This document shows, piece after piece, positions 26,449 through 35,940 of a stretch of 64,000 nt of DNA. Under the pieces are notes generated by a model. That model did no database searches, was not told where the DNA came from, and saw nothing but the letters and a program-made list of their open reading frames with translations. Origin of the DNA: Arcanobacterium_A bovis (GTDB taxonomy: Bacteria; Actinomycetota; Actinomycetes; Actinomycetales; Actinomycetaceae); the NCBI RefSeq assembly GCF_042655305.1, contig NZ_JBHSLR010000009.1; one strand, given 5' to 3'. How positions within the stretch are numbered: position 1 is the stretch's first letter; every line of letters starts with the position of its first letter. The translations under genes and the position numbers were made by a program.

Positions 26449-27438
26449 CTAATCCAAGTAAGAGTTGGCACCTGATTCAGATACGACATCGAGCGTCGTC
26501 GGGATTCCTAGCTCAGTTGCGCGTTTATCTGCCATCGTGTTCAGACGGCGAAGCCGTCCAGCAACGGCGTCTTTCGTGGCAGGTGGGTTGAGGCGCTCCC
26601 CCAACAAATTCAAAGAATCTTCGGGATACTTGATGCGATACTCGCCTGCTTCACGCAAATTGGCGGGAACGTCGTCGCCCAAAATTTCAAAGGCGCGTTT
26701 GACGCGAATGACTGCAACTACCGCTGCATCAGCACTCCGACGCATATTGGCGTCGTCGAAGTTCGCCAAACGGTTTGCATTGCCATTTACTTCTCGTTCT
26801 GTGCGCAGTTCTTCCCAACGCAATACGGCATCGCTGGCCCCCATCCGCGCAAGCATCGCCGAGATGGCATCGCCCTCGCGGATATCTACGCGATGAGCAC
26901 CTCGCGATTCGCGTGCGCGGTATGGAATATCTAGGCGGCGCGCGAGCCCACCAATAGCATACGCCGCTTCAAGTGAAGGACAGGTAACTTCCAAAGCTGC
27001 ATTGCGACCTGGCTCTAAAAGCGTGCCACGAGCCAAAAATGCGCCTCGCCAAGCAGCGGCAGCATCGGCTTTCGAACCACCAACAATTTGTGGCGGTAAC
27101 CCCCGCACCGGGCGTCCTTTCGGATCGAGAAGTCCAAGTCTACGGGCAATACGCTCGCCATTTTGTGCAATTCTTAAAATGTAGTGGTTGCCGTTTTTCA
27201 TGGAATTTTTTACCGCAATGAGCTCAGCTTCAATGCGATAGATCTTGTGGATGAGCTCCCACAGATGCCGAGCAGCGCCAGGATGAGTTAGTTCTGCTTG
27301 TAAAGTGACAATTCCAGAATTGATGTGCAGTCCGCCTGCAAATCGAAACATCGTAGAAATTTCAGCCACCATCGACGACGCAAGCTGTGGATACACACCT
27401 GCGATTTCATCCTTAACAGGCTGAGTTAATGCTGGCAT
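26449..27438 (-). CDS. whiA: DNA-binding protein WhiA
   Basis: WhiA is conserved in Gram-positive bacteria and controls sporulation-linked division in Streptomyces; in non-sporulating species it affects division. The protein has 329 residues from ATG 27438: the N-terminal LAGLIDADG-like fold (MFRFAGGLHINSG, KNSMKNGNHYILRI) and a C-terminal helix-turn-helix (LGERLNPPATKDAVAGRLRRL). A TTG codon farther upstream would put the only GGAGG inside the gene, which is why ATG 27438 is preferred, although the spacing of 12 is long. It belongs to the conserved uvrC-rapZ-yvcK-whiA cluster. Confidence 0.93.
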   Translation of the reverse strand: MPALTQPVKDEIAGVYPQLASSMVAEISTMFRFAGGLHINSGIVTLQAELTHPGAARHLWELIHKIYRIEAELIAVKNSMKNGNHYILRIAQNGERIARRLGLLDPKGRPVRGLPPQIVGGSKADAAAAWRGAFLARGTLLEPGRNAALEVTCPSLEAAYAIGGLARRLDIPYRARESRGAHRVDIREGDAISAMLARMGASDAVLRWEELRTEREVNGNANRLANFDDANMRRSADAAVVAVIRVKRAFEILGDDVPANLREAGEYRIKYPEDSLNLLGERLNPPATKDAVAGRLRRLNTMADKRATELGIPTTLDVVSESGANSYLD

Positions 27439-27521
27439 TGTTCTAACTTTCCCTCCGTGCAATTCTGTGTGATTGCCGAATAATCAATATGTTCCATAAA
27501 TTGCAAAATACTAAATGTAGA

Positions 27522-28481
27522 CTAGTCACTCACAGCGAAATCTACAAACAGTTGTCGATAAGCGGCGGCAAGGTTGAGATGATCGTGGCAGCCTCGATGT
27601 TTTACGTCCGCTACATGGTGCGCAAATACTTTTGCACCGCACAATGCCGCGGCAGAATCGAGTTCATTCCAGTCACATTTTGCACTGGCATCCATAATGA
27701 CTGCATCAAGGCGCAAATCAGGGGCATGATCGTGGAAACTACGCACATGATCTGCGGGAGTCATCGTTACTGTTTCTGCGTCAGCCACGAGATTAATAAC
27801 CAAGGCTTTACGAGCAGGTGATTCAATAAGAGCGCGATGGATTTCTGGCACCATCAAATGTGGAATCACGGACGTGTACCACGACCCGGGCCCGAAAATC
27901 ACCCAGTCAGCGGCCGAAATCGCTTCTAGAGCTTCGGACACTGCCGGTGGATTGGTTGGTGAGATACGAATTGCCTCAATATCAGCGTGCGAGCGCGCAA
28001 TAGAAACCTGTCCGTGAATCGTTTCCAATCCGTTTTTTGTGCGGACATCAGCCTCAATATCGATCGGAACAGCCGCCATCGGCACAACTCGACCCTTCAC
28101 GTCGAGCAACCGCCCAACCCAATCCAAACCGGCCATGGAATCATCCAAAAGTTCCCATAGTCCAGTAATCAAAAGATTGCCAAGAGAGTGACCATTCAGT
28201 GGCCCTTGCGAGGAAAAACGATGTTGCAGCACGTCGCGCCAAGTCTGACCCCATTCGCCGTCGTCACACAACGCCGAAAGCGCCATACGTAAATCGCCTG
28301 GAGGCAAGACGCCAAGTTCCTCGCGTAAGCGACCAGACGATCCGCCGTCGTCAGCCACAGTGACGATAGCGGTGATATTGCGTGTCAAAATTTTTAGTGC
28401 TGAGAGCGAAGCGTATAGACCATGCCCACCGCCGAGTGCCACAACCTTTTGTCCGCGCGAACCAATAGCAGAGCTAGGCAT
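27522..28481 (-). CDS. yvcK: YvcK/CofD-like gluconeogenesis factor
   Basis: A cytoplasmic Rossmann-like protein of 319 residues. In other Gram-positive bacteria it is needed for growth on gluconeogenic carbon and for normal cell shape, binding UDP-sugars. The start is ATG 28481 with GGGAG 7 bases upstream. Conserved segments: VVALGGGHGLYASLSALK, VADDGGSSGRLREE and GDLRMALSAL. It lies 4 bases after rapZ, in the rapZ-yvcK-whiA cluster. Confidence 0.92.
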   Translation of the reverse strand: MPSSAIGSRGQKVVALGGGHGLYASLSALKILTRNITAIVTVADDGGSSGRLREELGVLPPGDLRMALSALCDDGEWGQTWRDVLQHRFSSQGPLNGHSLGNLLITGLWELLDDSMAGLDWVGRLLDVKGRVVPMAAVPIDIEADVRTKNGLETIHGQVSIARSHADIEAIRISPTNPPAVSEALEAISAADWVIFGPGSWYTSVIPHLMVPEIHRALIESPARKALVINLVADAETVTMTPADHVRSFHDHAPDLRLDAVIMDASAKCDWNELDSAAALCGAKVFAHHVADVKHRGCHDHLNLAAAYRQLFVDFAVSD

Positions 28482-28485
28482 GAGT

Positions 28486-29430
28486 TTACTCCCGACCCAA
28501 ATCACGGTGGAGCGTTCGCACAGGTAAGCCTCGTGCACTGAACTGAGCAGAAATTTCCTCAGCCATTGCCACTGAACGATGTTTTCCGCCGGTGCATCCT
28601 ACTGCAATTGTGACATAGGGTTTGAGTTCGCGTTCGTAGCCGTGGACAATATCTGCAAGCAGATCGACGTACTTGTCTGCAAAGCTCTGTGCGCCATCAA
28701 TCGATAGTACAAAATCTCGTACTGGCTCATCTTTTCCGGTGAGATGCCGAAGCTCTGTCACCCAATAAGGATTTGGCAAAAATCGTACGTCCACCACATG
28801 ATCGGCATCCACTGGCAAGCCATATTTGAATCCGAATGACATCACCGTTAGGTGTACGCGTGCCTCTTGTTCTGAACTCACGAGTTCGCGAACTTTACGG
28901 GCGAGATCGTGTACGGAGAGAGTTGTAGTGTCGATGACGACGTCGGAGCGGAGGCGCAAGCCTTCGATCACGTTGCGCTCGTGCACGATTCCATCCAATA
29001 ACCGGCCTTTGCCTTGCAACGGGTGTGGACGGCGTACCGATTCGTAGCGTCGCACCAATTCTTCGTTGCTCGCGTCCAAGAACAGTATGCGATAGTTCGT
29101 ATTGGAATCGTCCAGTTCTTTCAACACGCCCATGAGCTCTTGGAAAAACTCTCGTGTTCGCACATCAACAACGCAGGCGAGCTTCTTTACACCACTCTGC
29201 GCAGTCACTAATCGCGCCATTGCAGGCAAAAGGCTTGGCGGAAGGTTGTCGATTACATACCAGTCGAGATCCTCAAGGGTAGCGCCAGCGCGAGTTCGCC
29301 CAGCACCAGACATACCAGTGATAATGATGATTTCTGGTACATCTGCGGCAGGGAGTTCTGATTGCAAATCAAGTTTGGCAATACCGACTGGGATTCTGCC
29401 GGTGTCGTTGATGTCGAAAGTTTCGCTCAT
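28486..29430 (-). CDS. rapZ: RapZ/YvcJ family nucleotide-binding protein
   Basis: A protein of 314 residues: an N-terminal P-loop domain and a C-terminal domain that in E. coli RapZ binds the sRNA GlmZ and guides its decay. The Walker A region reads GMSGAGRTRAG, with Arg where most P-loops have Lys, as is common in actinobacterial members. The C-terminal hallmark CTGGKHRSVAMAEE is intact. In actinobacteria the role is not settled. Linked to uvrC upstream and to yvcK/whiA downstream. Confidence 0.92.
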   Translation of the reverse strand: MSETFDINDTGRIPVGIAKLDLQSELPAADVPEIIIITGMSGAGRTRAGATLEDLDWYVIDNLPPSLLPAMARLVTAQSGVKKLACVVDVRTREFFQELMGVLKELDDSNTNYRILFLDASNEELVRRYESVRRPHPLQGKGRLLDGIVHERNVIEGLRLRSDVVIDTTTLSVHDLARKVRELVSSEQEARVHLTVMSFGFKYGLPVDADHVVDVRFLPNPYWVTELRHLTGKDEPVRDFVLSIDGAQSFADKYVDLLADIVHGYERELKPYVTIAVGCTGGKHRSVAMAEEISAQFSARGLPVRTLHRDLGRE

Positions 29431-29516
29431 ACCTCTATCGTGCCATGTAGTGGCGCATCATGCCTAGGCGGATTTGTAGCCAGCTCATGAGACGTTCTCA
29501 AAAAATAAGGCGGAGG

Positions 29517-31520
29517 TCACTTTGAAACGGGTGAATCGGCGTCGGAATCTGGACGGAGCGCATCGTGAATAGTCTGTGCAAAAGCCGAGCCGATTCCGGG
29601 AACTTCGCATAGCTCTGTCAGAGAAGCTTGCCGGATCCGCGCCACCGAACCGAAGTGTTTAAGCAACGCCTTTTGACGGCTCGGCCCAAGACCGGGAATA
29701 TCGTCGAGAATCGAACGAGTCATGGCCTTGGAGCGTTTCTTACGATGAAAAGTAATTGCGAAGCGATGCGATTCATCTCGCAAATACTGCAATAACCGCA
29801 AAGCTGGCGACGTTCGCGGCAAAATCAGTGGAAAATCTTGACCCGGAATCCACACTTCCTCAAGACGTTTAGCCAATCCGATCACAGTCACATCGGCATT
29901 GAGTTCATCGACAACTCGCTGCGCCGCATTTACCTGTGGCAAACCGCCGTCGACGACGATGAGATCAGGTCGGTAGGCGAACTTCCGTGGGCGCTGGATA
30001 TCCTCTGAATCAGGACCAGATAGCGGTTCATCATCCGATGCATCGTTAGCGTCCGCACCGCTTGCCAAACGCAACAGACGACGCCGCAACACTTCGTCCA
30101 TAGCCGCCGTATCGTCGCGGGTACCGTGGCCATCGGGACCTCGCACAATAAAGTGCCGGTAGTCTTGTTTCTTTGCTAAACCGTCTTCGAACACTACCAT
30201 TGAGGCAACTTGGTGAGTTCCCTGCGTATGCGAGACGTCGTAACATTCGATGCGCAAAGGAGCACGCTCTAAGTTCAAGCCAACGCGCAGTTCTTCGAGA
30301 GCTTGAGAGCGCTCGGTAATATCGCCCGAACGGTGCAATTTGTGGCGCTGAAGTGCTTGTACAGCATTGAGATGCACTGTGCGCATAAGATTTGCTTTCA
30401 GACCTTTTTGCGGATTCTTGATGTGCACATTCGCTCCCCTAAGCGAGGAAAGCCAATCGCTTAAAGTTTGCCATTCAGCAGGAATCTGCGGTAGCCAAAT
30501 TTCGCGTGGGATCGCCGTCGTTGCGGTATGTGCTACGTCGTCTACGGATTTCGCGTCTTCCTTTATTCGCGGATTACTCGTGGGAGCGTACGCTCCATAA
30601 ACTTGAAGCAAGAGATCAGATAGTAGCTCATCTGCATCCACACCAGCGGTTTCGCTCACCCATCCTCGTTGGCCACGGATCCTGCCACCTCGGACATAAA
30701 ACACCTGTACGCTGGCTTCGATTTCGTCAAATTCGAGTCCAAAAACATCCGCATCAACATCAGAATCGAGCACCACGGTATTTTTCTCTGAAATTGTTTG
30801 CAGTGCTTGTACCTGATCTCGAAGTTTAGCTGCAAGTTCAAAGTCGAGGCACTGCGCTGCCTCTTTCATTTGGGAGCTTTTGAGCTTAATTAGGTCATCG
30901 CCGGTGCCATCGAGAAACTTCACGACAGCGCTGATAAGTTCACGGTGCTCAGCTGCGGAAATTCTGCCTATACATGGTGCACTACACCGATCGATATATC
31001 CATTCAAACAGGGCCGTCCCGCCCTGTGAGCATTATTGAAAACTCCTTTGGTGCAAGATCGTACTGGAAAAACTCTCAAAAGCAGATCGAGAGATTCACG
31101 CACTGCCCACGTTTGTGTGTATGGCCCGTAATATCTGATACCTTTTCGACGAGAATCGCGGGTAACCATCAAACGTGGATACTCTTCACTGACGGTAATA
31201 GCGAGGTACGGATAGGATTTATCGTCGCGATACATCACGTTAAAACGTGGATCGTATTCTTTGATCCATGCGTATTCCAAGGTAAGGGCTTCTAGCTCCG
31301 ACTGGACGACCACCCAAACCACACGCACCGCAGTGAATACCATCTGTCGGGTACGTGGATGCAATACTATTGGATCGCGGAAATACGAAACTAAACGTTT
31401 GCGAAGATTCTTCGCCTTGCCAACGTAAATGACCCGACCGTCGTCGTCAATAAAACGATAGACTCCCGGATTTTCCGGAATATCCTGCGTGCGCGGGCGA
31501 TACGACTGCGGATCAGCCAT
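29517..31520 (-). CDS. uvrC: UvrABC excinuclease subunit C
   Basis: UvrC makes both cuts around DNA lesions in nucleotide excision repair. It has 667 residues: a GIY-YIG nuclease domain at the N-terminus (GVYRFIDDDGRVIYVGKAKNL), a UVR motif near 210, the RNase H-like second nuclease (IECYDVSHTQGTHQVASMVVF, then DLIVVDGG) and tandem helix-hairpin-helix motifs at the end (DIPGLGPSRQKALLKHFG). It begins two bases after uvrA, so all three Uvr subunits lie within 10 kb. Confidence 0.97.
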   Translation of the reverse strand: MADPQSYRPRTQDIPENPGVYRFIDDDGRVIYVGKAKNLRKRLVSYFRDPIVLHPRTRQMVFTAVRVVWVVVQSELEALTLEYAWIKEYDPRFNVMYRDDKSYPYLAITVSEEYPRLMVTRDSRRKGIRYYGPYTQTWAVRESLDLLLRVFPVRSCTKGVFNNAHRAGRPCLNGYIDRCSAPCIGRISAAEHRELISAVVKFLDGTGDDLIKLKSSQMKEAAQCLDFELAAKLRDQVQALQTISEKNTVVLDSDVDADVFGLEFDEIEASVQVFYVRGGRIRGQRGWVSETAGVDADELLSDLLLQVYGAYAPTSNPRIKEDAKSVDDVAHTATTAIPREIWLPQIPAEWQTLSDWLSSLRGANVHIKNPQKGLKANLMRTVHLNAVQALQRHKLHRSGDITERSQALEELRVGLNLERAPLRIECYDVSHTQGTHQVASMVVFEDGLAKKQDYRHFIVRGPDGHGTRDDTAAMDEVLRRRLLRLASGADANDASDDEPLSGPDSEDIQRPRKFAYRPDLIVVDGGLPQVNAAQRVVDELNADVTVIGLAKRLEEVWIPGQDFPLILPRTSPALRLLQYLRDESHRFAITFHRKKRSKAMTRSILDDIPGLGPSRQKALLKHFGSVARIRQASLTELCEVPGIGSAFAQTIHDALRPDSDADSPVSK

Positions 31521-31522
31521 TG

Positions 31523-34414
31523 TCAGCGCGCTTTCGTTCCTAAGGTACCTGCCTTATCGAGCATGGGCTTGAGATACTTGCCAGTAAATGAATCTGCAAT
31601 ACCCGCGACGTGTTCAGGTGTTCCTTCTGCGACGACGAGGCCTCCCCCTTTGCCGCCTTCTGGACCGAGATCAATCACCCAATCAGCCGTTTTGATAACG
31701 TCAAGATTGTGCTCAATCACGATTACAGTATTGCCTTTGTCGGTAAGACCTTGCAGAACTTGCAGAAGTTTGCGCACGTCCTCAAAATGCAGACCCGTCG
31801 TGGGTTCATCGAGCAAATACACGGTTTTGCCGGTAGATCGTTTATGCAATTCCGATGCGAGCTTCACACGCTGCGCTTCGCCTCCTGAAAGCGTAGGCGC
31901 GGGCTGACCAAGGCGGATATAACCGAGCCCCACGGATTCGAGCAATTCAAGGTATTTCGTGATTCGCGGAACAGATGTGAAAAACTCTTTGGCTTCGGAA
32001 ATCGTCATATTGAGCACTTGGGCAACATTCTTACCTTTGTACTGCACTTCCAAGGTTTCACGATTGTAGCGCGCGCCGTGGCAAACCTCGCACGGTACGT
32101 ACACATCGGGCAAAAAGTTCATTTCAATCTTGAGCGTGCCGTCACCGTGGCATGCCTCGCAACGGCCGCCTTTTACGTTGAACGAAAAGCGACCAGGACC
32201 GTAGCCGCGAATTTTCGCATCAGGAGTTTGGGCAAAGAGCGTACGGATCTGATCCCACATGCCTGTGTAAGTCGCGGCATTTGAGCGTGGCGTGCGACCA
32301 ATCGGCGATTGATCGACATGAACGATTTTATCGAGTTCTTCAAGACCTGTAACGCGACGGTGCTTACCAGGCAAATGACGCGCGCGATTGAGCTTATTTG
32401 CCAATACCTGATAGAGAATTGAATTAACGAGTGAAGATTTACCAGAGCCAGAAACGCCGGTAACCGCAGTAAACACGCCTATAGGGAATTTTACGGTGAC
32501 GTTGCGAAGATTGTTTTCCTCGGCTCCTTCTACCGTGATTTGTCGCTTTTTATCAATTTTACGACGTTTTTTCGGCACACTTATTTCACGCTTGCCGCTC
32601 AAATATGCGCCGGTTATCGAGCGTGGAGCGTCAACTATCCCTTCAGGTGGCCCAGAGTAGACTACCTCGCCGCCATGTTCGCCGGCGTAAGGTCCGATAT
32701 CGAGCAGCCAATCTGAGCGTCGGATCGTGTCTTCGTCATGTTCGACGACGACGAGCGTGTTGCCAAGGTCGCGCAGGCGGAACAAGGCCTCGAGAAGTTT
32801 ATCGTTATCACGTTGGTGGAGGCCGATAGAAGGTTCGTCAAGCACATAGAGTACGCCGACTAAGCCAGAACCGATCTGAGTTGCGAGTCGGATTCGCTGT
32901 GCTTCACCTCCCGACAAACTGCCGGCAGAACGCGCTAAAGTCAGATATCCTAGCCCGACCGTCACCAAAAAATTCAAACGTTCGAGAATTTCACGCAAGA
33001 TTTGCTCTGCGATTTTGTGTTCGCGTTGGCCTAACTCAAGATTGCGCACGTAGTCGAGTGATTCGGATATCGGCATATTGGTCAATTCCGAAATATTCGC
33101 AGAGCCAACGCGCACTGCCAACACTTCCGCCTTCAGGCGCGCTCCACCACAGGTTTTGCACGGAATATCGCGCATAAAGCCTGCGTAACGCTCTTTTGCA
33201 TACTCTGAATCGGTTTCGGTAAATTTGCGTTCTACGAAGTGTAAAACGCCCTCAAAACCGGAGGAATACGTCTTCTCTCTACCCCAGCGATTTCGGTACT
33301 TCATCTTCACTTTGAAGTCATGACCATGCAAGATTGCTTTGCGTGCAGGGGCGGGAATGTCTTGCCACGGAGTTGTGAGGTCGAAACCAAGATCTTCGCC
33401 CAAAGACTCAAGCTGACGCATATGGTATTCCTTCGCCGACGCCGATGCGGTAACGGTCCAAGGCACTATCGCTCCGTCAGTGATAGAAAGCTGCGGATCT
33501 TGAATCACTAGATCTTCAGATACCTGCGATTTGTAGCCAATGCCTTCGCAATCGGGGCATGCTCCATAAGGCGCATTAAACGAAAAAGTACGTGGTTCGA
33601 TTTCATCGAGTTCAAGCGCATGATCGTTTGGGCAGGCACGCTTTTCAGAAAAACGAATATAACGTGCGGGATCGTCGTCGTCCTTATCGACGAATTCAAT
33701 GACGGCGATACCTCCCGAGAGATGCAAGGTGGTTTCAATAGAATCGGTTAGTCGCGAACGAATCCCATCTTTCATAGCGATTCTGTCTACTACGACGTCG
33801 ATTGAGTGTTTCTTTGTTTTGGCAAGTTTCGGAACGTCGCTTAATCGCACGGCCTCGCCGTCAATGACGACGCGCGAATAGCCATCTTTGATTAACTCCG
33901 CAAGCGCGTCTGCGTGCTCACCTTTTTGCCCACGAATTACTGGTGCAAGAATCTGAAACTTGGTTCCCTGCGCAATCTTTTCGAGCCGATTGACGATTTG
34001 CTCTGCCGATTGTGCTTCAATTTTCTCGTCGCACACCGGGCAGTACTGTGTACCAGCACGGGCATATAGTAATCGCAGGTAATCATATACTTCGGTGATT
34101 GTTCCGACCGTAGAACGTGGATTGCGGTTGGTGGATTTTTGGTCAATCGATACCGCAGGTGAGAGGCCTTCGATGAAATCGACGTCGGGCTTGTCCATTT
34201 GCCCAAGAAACTGGCGTGCATAAGAGCTCAAAGACTCAACATATCGGCGCTGCCCCTCAGCGAAGATCGTGTCAAAAGCAATAGACGACTTTCCTGAGCC
34301 GGACAGGCCAGTAATAACGACGAGCTGATCGCGCGGGATATCAACCGTAATATTTTTTAGGTTGTTCTCACGGGCGCCTTGAATATGAATCGAATCATGC
34401 ACAACATTGAGCAT
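31523..34414 (-). CDS. uvrA: UvrABC excinuclease subunit A
   Basis: A DNA damage sensor ATPase with two ABC-type modules. From ATG 34414 it has 963 residues. Walker A GLSGSGKSS is near residue 30 and GVSGSGKSS near 640, both signature LSGGEAQR motifs are present, and the zinc cysteine pairs (CPVC, CPDC, CEAC, CEVC) are intact. I chose ATG 34414 rather than the upstream TTG because a SOS-box-like sequence covers the upstream region and family members start MxxxxIxGARENNLK. A purine stretch GAGAAG lies just before it. Confidence 0.96.
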   Translation of the reverse strand: MLNVVHDSIHIQGARENNLKNITVDIPRDQLVVITGLSGSGKSSIAFDTIFAEGQRRYVESLSSYARQFLGQMDKPDVDFIEGLSPAVSIDQKSTNRNPRSTVGTITEVYDYLRLLYARAGTQYCPVCDEKIEAQSAEQIVNRLEKIAQGTKFQILAPVIRGQKGEHADALAELIKDGYSRVVIDGEAVRLSDVPKLAKTKKHSIDVVVDRIAMKDGIRSRLTDSIETTLHLSGGIAVIEFVDKDDDDPARYIRFSEKRACPNDHALELDEIEPRTFSFNAPYGACPDCEGIGYKSQVSEDLVIQDPQLSITDGAIVPWTVTASASAKEYHMRQLESLGEDLGFDLTTPWQDIPAPARKAILHGHDFKVKMKYRNRWGREKTYSSGFEGVLHFVERKFTETDSEYAKERYAGFMRDIPCKTCGGARLKAEVLAVRVGSANISELTNMPISESLDYVRNLELGQREHKIAEQILREILERLNFLVTVGLGYLTLARSAGSLSGGEAQRIRLATQIGSGLVGVLYVLDEPSIGLHQRDNDKLLEALFRLRDLGNTLVVVEHDEDTIRRSDWLLDIGPYAGEHGGEVVYSGPPEGIVDAPRSITGAYLSGKREISVPKKRRKIDKKRQITVEGAEENNLRNVTVKFPIGVFTAVTGVSGSGKSSLVNSILYQVLANKLNRARHLPGKHRRVTGLEELDKIVHVDQSPIGRTPRSNAATYTGMWDQIRTLFAQTPDAKIRGYGPGRFSFNVKGGRCEACHGDGTLKIEMNFLPDVYVPCEVCHGARYNRETLEVQYKGKNVAQVLNMTISEAKEFFTSVPRITKYLELLESVGLGYIRLGQPAPTLSGGEAQRVKLASELHKRSTGKTVYLLDEPTTGLHFEDVRKLLQVLQGLTDKGNTVIVIEHNLDVIKTADWVIDLGPEGGKGGGLVVAEGTPEHVAGIADSFTGKYLKPMLDKAGTLGTKAR

Positions 34415-34430
34415 AATCTTCTCGCGCAAT

Positions 34431-34446
34431 ACAAACAAACGTTCGA
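34431..34446 (-). promoter_or_regulatory. Candidate LexA (SOS) box before uvrA
   Basis: Minus-strand TCGAAC-GTTT-GTTTGT. It matches the actinobacterial SOS consensus TCGAAC-N4-GTTCGA in the whole first half and four of six bases in the second, ending 16 bases before the uvrA ATG. The position overlaps where the promoter should be. uvrA is a common member of SOS regulons. Confidence 0.5.
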
Positions 34447-34509
34447 GAGCGATAATGCCGATATCACATTCCTCTTTCCCAATTGGCGTAAAGGCACTAA
34501 AATAGCAAC

Positions 34510-34797
34510 ATGGCTATGAATATTGCAGCAGTATTTTACACTTATGACCCTGCCCGCCCTGAGGATCTTACCCATGCCCGCCCGGCGCACCGCGAGTTTT
34601 TGCGAGGGCTGCTCAACAACGGTGAGCTCTTGGCTTCGGGTCCGTTTGTAGACGGCGGTGCTCTCTTGATCGTTCGTGCCGAAGACGCCGATGCAGCGCT
34701 CGCTTTGCTGGAAAACGATCCACTCAATATTGAGGGAATTATTATCGAACGCAAAGCATTGCTATGGGATCCAGTTTTGGGGCCTTGGGCATCCTAA
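34510..34797 (+). CDS. YciI family protein
   Basis: A small protein of 95 residues with the YciI/dimeric alpha-beta barrel pattern: ARPAHREFLRGLLNNGELLASGPF and LLENDPLNIEGIII. Family members include small dehalogenase- or dehydratase-like enzymes and proteins of unknown role; the conserved His (RPAH) and Asp/Ser region are there. A start at ATG 34516 is equally possible. Divergent from uvrA and 63 bases before the transporter. Confidence 0.85.
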   Translation: MAMNIAAVFYTYDPARPEDLTHARPAHREFLRGLLNNGELLASGPFVDGGALLIVRAEDADAALALLENDPLNIEGIIIERKALLWDPVLGPWAS

Positions 34798-34824
34798 TCT
34801 GGTTTTTGCTGTTCCTGCGTCTGC

Positions 34825-34866
34825 TTGCATATAGCTGGCACACACCGCATATAGGCATGTGTGCCA
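34825..34866 (+). promoter_or_regulatory. Promoter-operator region of the SBF transporter gene
   Basis: A 9-base inverted repeat TGGCACACA/TGTGTGCCA (34836-34844 with 34858-34866) overlaps two direct copies of GCATATAG (34828-34835 and 34848-34855) spaced 20 bases apart. A possible promoter, TTGCAT (34825-34830), 17 bases, CATATA (34848-34853), would start transcription near 34860, right at the GTG 34861. The overlap suggests a repressor site. Confidence 0.4.
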
Positions 34867-35862
34867 TGTGCTATGTGTAAGCTACGCGGAGACTCTCTTG
34901 GCGAAATTCTTGTGAAGTTTAAGTTCGATTTCCTCGTTAGTGGTATAATTGTTGCATTTATTATCGGTATCGTTTTTCCGGTAAGTGCAGGATATGAGAC
35001 CGTTCTATCGCGCGTGGGCGACGCCGCCGTTGCCCTCGTTTTCCTGTTTTACGGTATGCGTCTGCATTCGGCGGAAGTGCTACGCGGCTTGCGGGATCTC
35101 AAACTGCAGCTTTCAGTGCTGGCCAGTACGTACGTCGTTTTTCCTATCTGCGGTATGACGGCGTATTGGTTGCTTTCCCCAATTATTGGCGAAAGTTTCG
35201 CGCTCGGAATTTTCTTTTTGAGTCTGCTTCCCTCTACGGTGCAGTCCTCCGTTACATTTGTTTCGATCGCACGTGGTGACGTCGCAGGCGCGGTGTGCGC
35301 TGCTACCATCTCGAATATTTTAGGAATATTCCTAACTCCATTCTTGGTGTTTGTATTCATGGGTACGCAAGCCGCAAGCACACAAGGTTTTTCTTCGGTG
35401 CTTATCAAGCTGTTATTGCCCTTCGCTGTGGGGCAGCTGCTCCAGCCCTTCTTGGGTGAGCTGATGCGTAAACACCGTGCGATTACCAAGGTAACGGACA
35501 ATCTCGCCATTATTATCGTAGTTTTTTCGGCTGTTACCAGCGCAAGTAATGAAGGTGTGTGGACGGCAATAACCGCCGTACAACTGATATACCTTGTTGC
35601 AATCCTCGCTGTGTTACTTGCACTGATGCTGTTGATTACTTGGCTTGGTGGAAAAACACTGAAGTTCGCATATCCACAGCGCGTGGTGTTGCTCATGTGC
35701 GGCTCGAAGAAGTCTCTAGCCAGTGGCCTGCCGATTGCCAAAGCTCTCTTCGCAGGTCCAGCCGTTGCTACACTGGTAGTCCCAGTAATTCTCTTCCACC
35801 AAATTCAGTTGTTCGTGTGCGCAATTATTGCTCGCCGTCTTGCTCAAAGCACTACGTTCTAG
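34861..35862 (+). CDS. SBF-like (bile acid:sodium symporter family) transporter
   Basis: A membrane protein with about nine to ten hydrophobic helices, of the SBF-like branch (YfeH type) of the bile acid:sodium symporter superfamily. Conserved landmarks: LVFLFYGMRLHS, FLSLLPSTVQSSVTFVSIARGD (the crossing-helix region) and MCGSKKSLASGLPIAKALF near the C-terminus. The substrate cannot be told and is unlikely to be a bile acid. The start is uncertain: GTG 34861 (possible leaderless), ATG 34873 or GTG 34912 are all in frame, and none has a clear ribosome binding site; GTG 34912 gives an N-terminus most like the family. Converges on terC. Confidence 0.86.
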   Translation: MPCAMCKLRGDSLGEILVKFKFDFLVSGIIVAFIIGIVFPVSAGYETVLSRVGDAAVALVFLFYGMRLHSAEVLRGLRDLKLQLSVLASTYVVFPICGMTAYWLLSPIIGESFALGIFFLSLLPSTVQSSVTFVSIARGDVAGAVCAATISNILGIFLTPFLVFVFMGTQAASTQGFSSVLIKLLLPFAVGQLLQPFLGELMRKHRAITKVTDNLAIIIVVFSAVTSASNEGVWTAITAVQLIYLVAILAVLLALMLLITWLGGKTLKFAYPQRVVLLMCGSKKSLASGLPIAKALFAGPAVATLVVPVILFHQIQLFVCAIIARRLAQSTTF

Positions 35863-35910
35863 GGAACGTAGCACCTCAGAAAACTACTGAATACGTTTCA
35901 GTCCTCTACT

Positions 35911-35940
35911 GCTGTGGGAATAAGGTTCTTATTCCGCAGT
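35911..35940. terminator. Terminator shared by the SBF gene and terC
   Basis: A hairpin with an 8-base-pair core GGAATAAG/CTTATTCC (35917-35924 with 35928-35935), extended by four or five more pairs with one bulge. It overlaps the last codons and the stop of terC and follows the convergent SBF-like gene. Confidence 0.55.

Noticed and set aside
28486..29430. Arginine in place of lysine in the RapZ P-loop as a sign of inactivation
   Set aside because: Other actinobacterial RapZ proteins show the same substitution, so it is a lineage feature.
35049..35741. Open frame of 230 codons opposite the SBF-like transporter
   Set aside because: Antisense shadow of a clear membrane protein gene; the translation has no membrane or domain pattern.
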